Origin: a virus
DNA: 40,779 nucleotides
Virus record (IMG/VR): IMGVR_UViG_3300036715_000283
Location: 1-40,779 of that record
Strand: one strand, 5' to 3'
Part shown: in pieces, positions 22,477 to 32,400 of the stretch
How positions within the stretch are numbered: the first letter of the stretch is position 1
Layout of the letters: each line of letters starts with the position of its first letter
Position numbers and translations under genes: made by a program
The notes under the pieces: model-generated
Databases searched by the model: none
Told to the model about the DNA's origin: nothing
What the model saw: only the letters and a program-made list of their open reading frames with translations

Positions 22477-22970
22477 TTTCTTACCTCTAGTCGTAGTATT
22501 AATTCTTCACTGAGCTTTGTCGGAGAGACGATATAGCTATGTTCAGACCATCCAGCTTTTTGCAAAATTTTAACCACGTAACCTGTGCAATCCAGTTGAT
22601 TTCTCCAGTGGATGAAGCGATTAAATCCAAAAAATTCATTGATGCCCGTTGCGATTGTGGCGAAATAACCGTAGTTGGTTTTAACGCGAATTGATTCTAA
22701 AATTGCTTCTCTGATGATGGATCTGGTGAGCGAATATGGCGGGTAAAAAACATCAAAATTTACACCATCCAATTGCGACATAGGGATAGCATGATTCCTT
22801 CCACCATTAATTTCGACCATCCACAAACCACCATCTAGCCAAACTGCTATTGCGGTATGCGTATAAAAACCTGTAAATAGTTTTGTGAGCCACCCGAACA
22901 GTCCATGAACAGTTCTCACTTGGATGATGTCACCATCAAGTATTTGGGATCGGGCTTCGGCGTAGTTCAT
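22473..22970 (-). CDS. YiiX/NlpC-P60-like permuted papain-fold protein
   Basis: About 165 residues from ATG 22970; a GTG three codons earlier (22979) overlaps the upstream gene's stop. DGDIIQVRTVHGLFGWLTKLFTGFYTHTAIAVWLDGGLWMVE is the pattern of permuted NlpC/P60 (YiiX, DUF830-like) proteins: His in THTAIAV, then an acidic residue, with the Cys in QLDCTGYVVKIL near the C-terminus. These hydrolyse amide or ester bonds in peptidoglycan or lipids. It lies between the tail-fibre genes and the lysis genes, so it could be a tail-associated or lysis-associated hydrolase. It is the second papain-fold gene in 3 kb. Confidence 0.65.
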   Translation of the reverse strand: MNYAEARSQILDGDIIQVRTVHGLFGWLTKLFTGFYTHTAIAVWLDGGLWMVEINGGRNHAIPMSQLDGVNFDVFYPPYSLTRSIIREAILESIRVKTNYGYFATIATGINEFFGFNRFIHWRNQLDCTGYVVKILQKAGWSEHSYIVSPTKLSEELILRLEVRK

Positions 22971-22972
22971 GC

Positions 22973-23479
22973 TTACCACACAATCGAGTTAATTTGATCG
23001 AGCGTCGTTGCGCTTGCTAACGCAGTTTTCAGGTCTTGAGAATGCCCAAAATTGATTGTGCCTTGCAGCGTCATGCTGTTGTACATTGCTTTAAATGCAG
23101 CAATGTCCGGCAGTGATAAATAGGTGTTGTCTGTCGCCTTCCACGCATTCGGAAAGCCAGCAGGAAATGTGCCATTAAGCGCAATTGAGCCCGCCACAGC
23201 ATCAATGTCAGAGCGCGATAAATCGTCACAAGCAATTGTCTTGCCGAGGTGCGTGAAGGTAGACTGATTAGCTTTACCACGCCATTCGTTAATTTGCAAA
23301 TTCTTATCTAGTTTTTCCTGAGTTAGATCGGGCGCAGGCTCCACCCAAGTACCAATGCTATGCGGCGAGCCAATCACTACAAAGTGAAAGTCAGTACCGT
23401 CAGCGTTATAACGATCTGCCAACGTCTGCACATCGTTGAAGGCGCCAAGTATTCCGTTCGGTGTAATTATTGATTTCAT
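22973..23479 (-). CDS. DUF4376-type tail fibre accessory protein
   Basis: A 168-residue protein. Residues about 65-160 (INEWRGKANQSTFTHLGKTIACDDLSRSDIDAVAGSI, then GFPNAWKATDNTYLSL and FKAMYNSMTLQG) match the DUF4376 pattern seen in proteins encoded right after tail fibres. Such proteins assemble or cap fibres or form short fibre segments. It overlaps the tail fibre gene by four bases. No enzyme motif is seen. Confidence 0.65.
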   Translation of the reverse strand: MKSIITPNGILGAFNDVQTLADRYNADGTDFHFVVIGSPHSIGTWVEPAPDLTQEKLDKNLQINEWRGKANQSTFTHLGKTIACDDLSRSDIDAVAGSIALNGTFPAGFPNAWKATDNTYLSLPDIAAFKAMYNSMTLQGTINFGHSQDLKTALASATTLDQINSIVW

Positions 23480-25512
23480 GCTACCGCCTCAATTCGTTGA
23501 ATTTGCAATCCTGTTGTGTTGTAGCTGAGCAGCCCCCACGCATCATTAGAGTATGCACCTGGCATTGAAGGGAAAGCGCCTCTAGATTTTTTTGCAACCA
23601 TAGAATTTGGTGTGATTACCACATCTTCAAATCCTTGAGTGCTGCTAAGTACATGGGTTGTTGATCCAACAGTTATACCGTTGGAAGCTCTTACTCCATA
23701 TAGACTAGACGGAGCTAGTGCTGAAATACCATTAGTAACACTTGGCCTATACGATGCACCCAGCAAAGCTGGCGTTGTACCGGAGCAATCAATATTAAGA
23801 GCGGTGAGTGAGTTACCAACCGTCGATGCAATTACCCTGACGGTTGTTCCATTACTATAGACTGGAGGTATAGCATTGGTAGATGGAGCAGTCAGTGATA
23901 ACGAAGACCCAATAGATGCTGCGCCACTGGTATCCGTGAGAATATTTAGCGTCGAAAATGTGGCGTTATTCCAAGTCGACAATAAGGTTTTGCTCGCGGA
24001 AATGGGAAACATGTCAGCAGATAAATTAACAGCACCAGTGATTGGCGCTACAGCAGTAACCGTGCTAATGGCCTCTACTGTTCCCGTTAGCTTGAAAATT
24101 GAAACTCGGTGATCTGAATTTGAATATTGCGCGACAATATTTCCATTGCCATTCTGGATTGCGCGAATTTCTCCTGTTGAGAGTGTTCCAGTTACCTGCG
24201 TCCCTACCGTTAATGTCGTGCCAGCGGATATGGTGTAAGGCGTGCAATAGAGAAGGCCGGTACCCACATTTCCACATACTGTCCTAATGATTGTTGCACC
24301 AGAAGCAAACAAGTTTGGCGCGTATGGCGATGTACCAGTAGCGGCAATAATAATAGTCTCTGCGCCTATCGTGGGCACTGTACCGGAAATGGTGATCGCT
24401 CTTAAACAAACCGTGCTAGTTGGTCTTACATAACCATAAACAATGGAAGATCCTACAATGACTAAAGGCGATGTTAGGCCGATCGCAGTGGATGGCGTTA
24501 CGGTCACTGCTGTTGCTGGCGTAATAGTTGTGCCAGATAAGGTGAGCACTCTCGCGCTGATCGTTGGTGCGTTCTCTGATGTGACAACTAATATCTGATT
24601 AGATGCAGTCAGGATCGCTTGATAATTGCTAGTCAACGATGATGCCGCGACATTTACAGGTGTACCCCACAGCCCTGTCGACGCATCGTGACATACTGCA
24701 TTAATGGCGCCGGCGCCAGAGCTTGCCGCATAAAATATACAATTTCTTGTGGCGTCAACTGCAATAACTTTAGAATATAAAAATTGTGACGCCAATCCAC
24801 TCGGAAGAGAAAGTGCAGCTGTAATGCCCAACTTCTCGACCCCAACCAGCGACCAGATACCAGCAGCAGTTGAGCTATCAGTAAGTCCAATAGTTGCGCC
24901 CTTTCCTGCACGTATCCAGCCTAACTGAACACCTGCGCTATTTTTTATACCGTAGTCAAATTCGCCCGCGTTAAAGATCGCGAATTGCGTCATACCTTTA
25001 ACACTTCCCGTAGCTACAGGCAGTGTTGCGTACAAGCCTGCGCTGGTTGGCGTCACCACCATACTTGCTGAGCTAGAAGCAACCAGAGTAATATTACTGG
25101 TAATCGATGCTCCACCTTGTCCATTAGGCAAATAAGTAACCAAAGCCCAGTTTGTTAGGTCTGTAGACGGATCAGTAGTGCTAGAAGTTGTTCCTGCCAA
25201 GGTACGGCGATAGGTCAAAAAGTTAATCGGGCTCCATGCACAGTTGCCTTGTGTGTAGTTACCAGATACCCATTTACCTGCTGTTGACGTTGCTACAGCA
25301 GAAGCTGCACTTGCCGCAGCATTACTTTCCGAAGTCGCTGCATTTGTCGCAGAAGACGCTGCAAGTGCTTGCTTGGTATTGACGTCCGTTTGCAACGTAT
25401 TCGCCTCCGTAGCAAACGTTGGTAGCGCAGTCATAAACGCATCACCAGCAGCAGAAAATGCCGCATCTGTCATGGTTCGATTTGGTGGAGTGGGAAGTGC
25501 AGTAATGGGCAT
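23476..25512 (-). CDS. Tail fibre / receptor-binding protein
   Basis: A 678-residue protein. Residues about 14-80 form an Ala/Ser/Thr-rich coiled coil (AAFSAAGDAFMTALPTF, ANTLQTDVNTKQALAASSATNAATSESNAAASAASA) typical of trimeric fibres. WVSGNYTQGNCAWSPINFLTYRR is a fibre docking-type module. From about 230 on come many short beta-rich repeats with Leu/Thr/Ser/Gly patterns (for example ASNQILVVTS ... VLTLSGTTIT, GSSIVYGYV ... ITISGTVPTI), spaced roughly 45-60 residues, which look like propeller blades or stacked sheets. It is the best candidate host-recognition protein. It starts in a TAATG overlap with the 25512 gene. Confidence 0.75.
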   Translation of the reverse strand: MPITALPTPPNRTMTDAAFSAAGDAFMTALPTFATEANTLQTDVNTKQALAASSATNAATSESNAAASAASAVATSTAGKWVSGNYTQGNCAWSPINFLTYRRTLAGTTSSTTDPSTDLTNWALVTYLPNGQGGASITSNITLVASSSASMVVTPTSAGLYATLPVATGSVKGMTQFAIFNAGEFDYGIKNSAGVQLGWIRAGKGATIGLTDSSTAAGIWSLVGVEKLGITAALSLPSGLASQFLYSKVIAVDATRNCIFYAASSGAGAINAVCHDASTGLWGTPVNVAASSLTSNYQAILTASNQILVVTSENAPTISARVLTLSGTTITPATAVTVTPSTAIGLTSPLVIVGSSIVYGYVRPTSTVCLRAITISGTVPTIGAETIIIAATGTSPYAPNLFASGATIIRTVCGNVGTGLLYCTPYTISAGTTLTVGTQVTGTLSTGEIRAIQNGNGNIVAQYSNSDHRVSIFKLTGTVEAISTVTAVAPITGAVNLSADMFPISASKTLLSTWNNATFSTLNILTDTSGAASIGSSLSLTAPSTNAIPPVYSNGTTVRVIASTVGNSLTALNIDCSGTTPALLGASYRPSVTNGISALAPSSLYGVRASNGITVGSTTHVLSSTQGFEDVVITPNSMVAKKSRGAFPSMPGAYSNDAWGLLSYNTTGLQIQRIEAVA

Positions 25513-26405
25513 TATGTGAGTCCTTCAAGTTGTATGTTCAGTAGCGATACTGTTGGATATTGCAGATCAATTGAGAAATCTTTATAGTAGCCAAGCAGCA
25601 TTGTTGCCCCATAGCTTGATGAGCCAATATAGACAATTGGCTGCGCACGATATAGCGCAAGCATAGCTTGCAGGCTATCAACCAATCCACCTTCAACCCA
25701 CACCGAAAAATCTGCTTTTTTGTTGTAAGCGCGTTGTGTGATGGAGTAAGTGCCGTAAGCATCTTTGGTTTTGATCGAATAATCTTGTATACCAACTTTC
25801 GCTCCGTACTGTGTGCTGCCAATTTCTTTGTTTAAGCCCAAGACGCAAGCACCACACGCAACAGTATTACCAGTATCCGTGAGAGTTACCGATACAACAG
25901 CATTGGCATAAAATGGCATGTCTGTAATAGCAAAATCTGTGATTCGCGTGATTGGTTCAAAAAAATAACTAAACCAATCATTAATACCTGAAGTTGATAA
26001 CAAAGAGGTAGTTTTGTTATATGTTAATCCATCTGTAGTGGTTTGCGTAATCGTTGCAGATGCTGCACTAATATTCATCAACGCAACAGAATCCGCGCGG
26101 CTGGTCAGCGTAAAGCTATATGCAATACTGTTGGCGTTAGTTGTTTGGGATGACACAGAAGTATCCAGCATCTTCCAGCGATTCGTTGCGCCAACCAATG
26201 CCCAATAGGTTGGATTTGTAGCGATAGGCTTGTTGGTTCCAGCTATTAAAGCTTCATATACTTTATGCACGTCAGCAGCAACTAGCATATATCTGTCGCC
26301 AACAATATAAGCTGTGGCAGCTGACCATGCTGCATAATCCGCTTCCGTTACATTATTCGATGTAAGGATAGCGTCAGTAATGGTAATAGGGCGAATTATG
26401 TTCAC
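25512..26405 (-). CDS. Distal tail structural protein
   Basis: A 297-residue protein starting with GTG at 26405 and no strong Shine-Dalgarno. An N-terminal segment WSAATAYIVGDRYMLVAADVHKVYEALIAGTNKPIATNPTYW resembles the small carbohydrate-binding-like module of fibre and baseplate proteins. The rest is beta-rich (SVALMNISAASATITQTTTDG). It lies between the tape measure and the fibre gene, where siphophages encode distal tail or baseplate hub proteins. A perfect hairpin separates it from the tape measure gene. Exact role is inferred from position. Confidence 0.6.
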   Translation of the reverse strand: MNIIRPITITDAILTSNNVTEADYAAWSAATAYIVGDRYMLVAADVHKVYEALIAGTNKPIATNPTYWALVGATNRWKMLDTSVSSQTTNANSIAYSFTLTSRADSVALMNISAASATITQTTTDGLTYNKTTSLLSTSGINDWFSYFFEPITRITDFAITDMPFYANAVVSVTLTDTGNTVACGACVLGLNKEIGSTQYGAKVGIQDYSIKTKDAYGTYSITQRAYNKKADFSVWVEGGLVDSLQAMLALYRAQPIVYIGSSSYGATMLLGYYKDFSIDLQYPTVSLLNIQLEGLT

Positions 26406-26426
26406 TGATTAGTTCGTGAGGTTATT

Positions 26427-26457
26427 TAACCACACTATATAGGATATAGTGTGGTTA
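26427..26457. promoter_or_regulatory. Perfect hairpin built from two inverted TAACCACAC copies
   Basis: TAACCACACTATAT (26427-26440) and ATATAGTGTGGTTA (26444-26457) pair perfectly over 14 bp around AGG. It lies in the 60-base gap between the tape measure stop and the start of the distal tail gene. There is no U-run on either strand, so it is not a classical terminator. It may be an RNA processing or stability element, a protein-binding site, or both copies may serve the dispersed motif's function. Confidence 0.75.
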
Positions 26458-26465
26458 TGCAAGCA

Positions 26466-29400
26466 TTATTGTGCAACCCATGTTCTGACTTCCGGCTGTC
26501 CATCACCATTCCAGCGGGTTAATGTGCGAGATGTTTCTCCGGTATTGCGAATGATAGAAATATTCTGCGCTTCCGTCTTGTCGATAAGCTCCCGAATTAA
26601 TGCTGCTACTTCGTCACTAGAACTGGCTTGGCTTGCAGTTTGCACACGCTCACCCTTGTGTAGCTTAGCTTTGTAACCATCAAACGGCACATAATCTAAT
26701 CCGTTAGCGTGAGAACCATCAATTTTTGTATCGGTAGTTGGATGCAGTCCGGCGTCAAATTGGCTTTGTATCCCTGCCCAATAATCACGTGTACGACCCG
26801 TTGATAATTGCCAGAGAGCGTCTACACTTTGAGATTTTTGATCGGACGTACCATATTTTTGATAGAAGTCAGAAAGCATTTGCACGCTATCCGATTTCGC
26901 AGAAAAATCATTAACATCCTTTATGAAGTAATATGCGTTGTCCCCATACTGCTTGCCGTAGGCAGCAACTTGCGAATTTGTTGCTGCAATTGCTTGCCCA
27001 GCCTCACCGCTAAAACCACCACCACCACCACCAACAGCGCCCAATACAGCTTTAGCACCCAATACAGCTTTAGCTCCCAAATACAAATCGAGTGCGTCTT
27101 TCACAGATAATACGGACTCGTTAATATCGATCAATCCGCGCATTTGATTGTTTAGCGTATCAAGTTGAGACTGTGAGACATCAGCTTGTTTATCTGCTGT
27201 TGTTGCCGCAGTATCAAGTCCGTTAGACACTTCTGCAAAGCCTTTTGCATAGTCAAGTTGTGTTGCGCTGGTTTGCTTGAGAAGATCTAGATACGTATTA
27301 GAAGCTGCACCGAGTTTGTCTGGTGTTGCTGTCTGTAGCTGACGCTTAGCCTCTGCCAGCTTGTCTGTTAACGATAATGAAGAAGATGCACCAACCAACA
27401 AACCATTTTTAAATTCAATTAACGATTTCGATAGCGTGCGTAATGTTGTGATTGTATTTGTGAGCGTAGCTGCTTCTGTATTATAAGCTGATTGCAAAGT
27501 AGACTTAGCACTGTCGAAAGCTGTTTTAGCAGCTTGCGCAGCTTGCACCTGATCAAACAAGGCACGATTACTGCTATCTATCGCGTCACGCTGCTTTTGC
27601 AATAACTGTATAGAGCTCATTGTCAACTGATCAAACTGATTTTGCAAATCCTTGCGCTCAGACAGAATATCAGCAGCCGATTTAGCAGCTTTGCTTGTAT
27701 CTTCAACAACTGGAATGAGGTCTGCAAATGCACCGGACAATTTCATCAGAGATGCATACAACTCAAGATTCCCCGCTGCATTCGCTTTTTCAACTTCTGC
27801 ACGGAATCCAACTCTATCTAATGGCATAGCTACGCCCAGATCTTTTAGAGCAGCAGTTAACAACTCTGTAGATTTTTTTGTTCTTTCTGCATCTGTATAG
27901 AAATTCTGATAATAAGAACTTGTTTCGGATTGTATCTTATCTATACCACCAAACAATTCGACTAAAGTTTCAGACGTTTTAATGCCTTTTGCGCTTAATG
28001 GTAATAGCGTAACGCCTAAAAGGTTAAATGAATCGTTCACAGCGGTGAGATTAGTAGCAACACGTATTAGCGTTTGCAAAGAACCTTCTCCAGCTTTTGT
28101 AAATTCTGATAAACCAGATACAGCAAACTTTGCCATATCGTCGCCAATTTTAGAAAAAATAGTTTGAAACTGTTTTTCAATTTCTTCAGGTTTCATCCCC
28201 TTAGTTGATATAGTTCCAATATTAACCACAAAAGAATTAAGTTTAGCTGTAAAGCTATCCCCGCTTTGACCCACTAAACCAGCAGCAGTTGTTATGCCTT
28301 TTGCTAAAGCTTGAATAACTAGCGTAAACTGTTGATTTACGCTTTCTGGTAGAGCATTTGTCTGTGTTGAGTCTTTGTTAGAAAATGTAACGCCTAAGAA
28401 TTTCTTCTTTACATTAACATCTGTGTATCCCTGAACGTTAGTACCTTTGTCATTAATTTGACTTAGGGTTTGTTCTTTGCCAATAAAGCCTTGGTCTGTT
28501 ACACTAGACGTAACCTTGGATAATTTTTGGGTAATGTAACCCGCAATAGCGCCCACAACAGCACCCAAAGGCCCCGCAACTAAAGCACCACCAACAGCGC
28601 CACTAGCAGCAGTAAACCCCGCTAAGTTAGCTGCAATGCTGTTATTACCGTATAGCTGCCCCGTTGTATTATATTTAGCAGAATTTGCGTTTGTAGCACC
28701 AACGCTATATTGAGACACAACTGTTCCAAGATTTATTATATTAGTATCAATGCTATTTAACGACCTATCCATTGACACTAAGCGAGACAAAGATTTTTCA
28801 GAAATCTTGGAAGTATATTCTATAGCGTTAGCTATACTATCTGATTTAGCTTTATCGTCACCTAATATACTGCCAGTTCCAGCAGAAGCTTGCCGATCAG
28901 CTGAACGTGTATCGTTACCACCACTAAACCCACCACCAACAGCAAAGCCCAAAGCAGCAACAGCAGAAGCCATTGCTGCCATGCGGAAGAATGCGCTATA
29001 TGGGTCTCCACCTGCTTGATTTAATACAGCTTTAACAGCAAGTTGACCCATTTCTATAAGATTCATTGCAACTTGTGCAATGTGAGCAACTTTAGCAGCA
29101 CCTTCCAATGTTTTATAACCTGCACTACCAACAGCAAAGAAATCTTTAGCTGCATCTGCCATATCCCCATAAGCACCAATTTTATCAGTAGTATAAGATT
29201 TTTGATCTCTAGCTTCTTTTTCTTCAATACTTGCAATGTCTTTTAGCCCTTTGCCAAATCCTACCATCGCACTAGCAACACCTTTCCAACTATCCCCAAA
29301 TTTACCAATTGCAGAGCCCATTTTTTCAAATTGTGTTCCAACATCTTTAAGACCTGCAATTTCAAACTTCTGGTTAAATAGTTTTTGTATTGTAGCGTTA

Positions 29401-32400
29401 GCATCTTCAGCAGCTTTCTTTGTCTTAGCAAAGTTAGCTTCCACGATTGCGTTTGTACCTTGTCCATTAGCTGTAGCAGCAGCGTAAGCTTGTTCCGCAA
29501 CGTTCCATTCAAGGGCAATACGCTTCTGTGCGCTTTCTGCCCAAATAGCTACCTTAGCTTGCTCGTCTCCAATCACTTGTTGTATTGCATTTATAGGACT
29601 TTCTTTTGCTAATTCTAACTGTATTTGTTGTAAGTTATTGTAAGCTTGTCCTAAATCTTTTATTGCAGCTGATTCACGTAATGCATCAGCAACGCTTGCA
29701 TTTAAACTAATGTCTAATTTAGATTTTGTAATTTGTAGTTCTGCTAATTGAATATTTGTTTGCCGACCAGCTAAACCGTATTGTTTCAGAGCATCACCAG
29801 CTTCGAACAACTTAGTAGAATCTAAATTATTTTGGTCTGTGATTTTATTAATACCTTTAGCGCCGTAACTATCCTGTTCTTGCTTATCCATTGCTATTTT
29901 ATCAGCAAGCTCTTGACGACGTTGAGTTGTACGATTTTGTGCCGCTAAGATCATACCTTTAACACGCTCAGTTTCAATAGCGTTACCTTTAGTATTAAAA
30001 GCTTTTAATTGTGCAATTTCTTTGTCATTAGCTTCTGTAATTGCAACAGCTTCGTCCTCGCGAAGTGCGCGTATTTGTGTGTACCCTTGTAAACGTGTAA
30101 CCACACCATCGTCTAAAGCCTTCTTAATACTTACAATTTCTGCTTGATCTTTGCTTGTGGTTAATTTGTACTTAGCTTCCGCATCATCCTCGATTGATTT
30201 TAAAACTAACTTGGAGCCGTCTTTAAATGCTGCTACTTTTTTATCTGCATACTTTTCTTCTGCTGCTTTTTCAAAACCAGCACGTTTGTCAGCATCAACA
30301 ATTAAAGTAAGCCCATATTGTTTCGCAAGTTCAATTTGTTTTTGAAACTCTTGCTCTTTATTGCTAACACGAATTTTACTACCCACATTTTCAACAGACG
30401 TTGTTTCCGCATCCGCTTTACGAACAACCTCTGTTAATTCTTTGTAAGATAAACCTTGTTTAGCAAGTTCTGTAGCTAGTTGCCCCGCATTTTTATTTAC
30501 GCTATTGCTATCTGCTTCCGCAATAGCATCTAATCTTTTTTCTTTCTTGGAACGGATCAACTGTGTTAAGTTATCTAGTTCTTTACTTGCATGAATTGCG
30601 TCAACATTAGCTTCTGCAACACCTGAAGCAAGTTTTGCGTCTAACTTTTCTTTATCTGCTTTATCTTGTAATGCTTTAATTCCAGTCAGCATTTTACCAT
30701 ATTGCTCAACAAGCTCTCGATAAGGGCCTTCAGTAGCGGATGCATTATTTAGGTCGACACCCCTACCTTCAAGTTTCTCTCTAAGTTTTAATGCTGCATC
30801 AACCTGAGTATTTAGTTGTTGACCTGTTGTTGGCCCTGCTCCAAGTTCTTTTAAACCATGATTAATCCTATCGAAGATGTCCGCCCAATCTCTATAAAGC
30901 TGAACCAGAGTACCCACTTTACGTTTATGGTCATCTGTTGCGTCATTAAAAGCTTTCAAGTTTTCACTTAATGCTTCTTGTTTATTACCTTGACGTTCTA
31001 ACAAATCAATATGTAAATATTGAGCAACAGAGAGATAATGAAAAGTTTCGTTATTTTTCTCAGCCCATTTTGCAACGCCTTTTGACATATCCTCAAACAA
31101 TGTAGCAGATTTTTCAGCGGACTCACCTGTTAAATGAGAATAGTTTAAAGCTGCTTCTGCTGTTGCAGAAATATTTTGAGCACTCACTTTCCCAGAAGCA
31201 GCTAAAGCTTCTAAAACATTAATTGCTTTACCTGCACCACCTGTGACACCATTAGCAAGTCTTTGACCCATATCTTCAAGACTGTCTCTTGTTAAACCCG
31301 CAGCATTGCTTGTAAGAATCAAAGCTTTTTCAAGCTTATCCAAATGAAGTGCGCCTTGTATCATTTCATATCCCGCATATACAAGAGCTGCTCCAACTGC
31401 TGCAACTGCTCCGCCTAATACTGTAAATATTGCGCTGGATGTATTTGTATATTCTGCCATAACAAATAATGAACCAATAAATCGTTTAAATTGTCCTTGT
31501 AAAGCTTCGTGAGAAAGAACTAAAAGTTCTGTTTTAGCTTTAGAATTAAGAACTTTACTAGAATAGTCGTCTAACGCATTTCCCAATGCATCTGTGGTTT
31601 GCTTTGAAAGTTTAGCAGCATTATTATATTGAGCGTGCATTGCTGTAAGTTCGGGGAGTGCATTTTGAGCAGCACTAGAAAACTTAGTATCGATAGTTGC
31701 AGTGGAGATTGCAGAATTAGCTTTATAAAGTTTTAATTCTTCAAGTTGCTGAATTTTAGCCTTAAGTGAAATGCGACCCCATTGAATTTCTTCAATAGCT
31801 TGCTTCTCAGCTAGTTTAATAGCAGCTTCTTCTTGTTCTGTTAAAATAGCTAAAGCTTGAGCTCTATTCTCCGCTATTGTTCTTATTTTAAATGCTTGAA
31901 ATACAGCAATATCTGACTTTTCTTTTTCTAACGCAGCAATACGAGCTTCTTCCATTAAATTAATATCAGCTATTGCAGCAGCTCTGTTTTCTGCTAAAGT
32001 TCTTATTTTGAAAGCTGTGAAAGCTGTTATAGCAGACTCTTGTTGTGCTATAGTTGCATTAAAAATTGCATCTACTTCTTTTTGTGTCGCAATTTGAGCA
32101 GCAGCAACTTCACGTTCTGCTGCTAGTGCGTTTTGACTTACTGCTAAACGGGAGCTGGCGTAACCCTGCGTCAGCGCAATTATTTCAGCATTCTTAACTT
32201 TTTCAAGTTCTATTTCTTTAGCTGCATTTTCATTTAAAGTTCTTATTTTGAAAGCTTGAAATACGATAAGAGCTGTTTCTCTTTCTTTTTGGATTACAGC
32301 TTCTGCTGCTGCAACTTCGCGTTCAGCAGCTAAAGCTTTTTGACTGTCGGCTAAACGGGAAGATGCAAAAGATTTTAACTTGACAGAAGCTGTATCTGCA

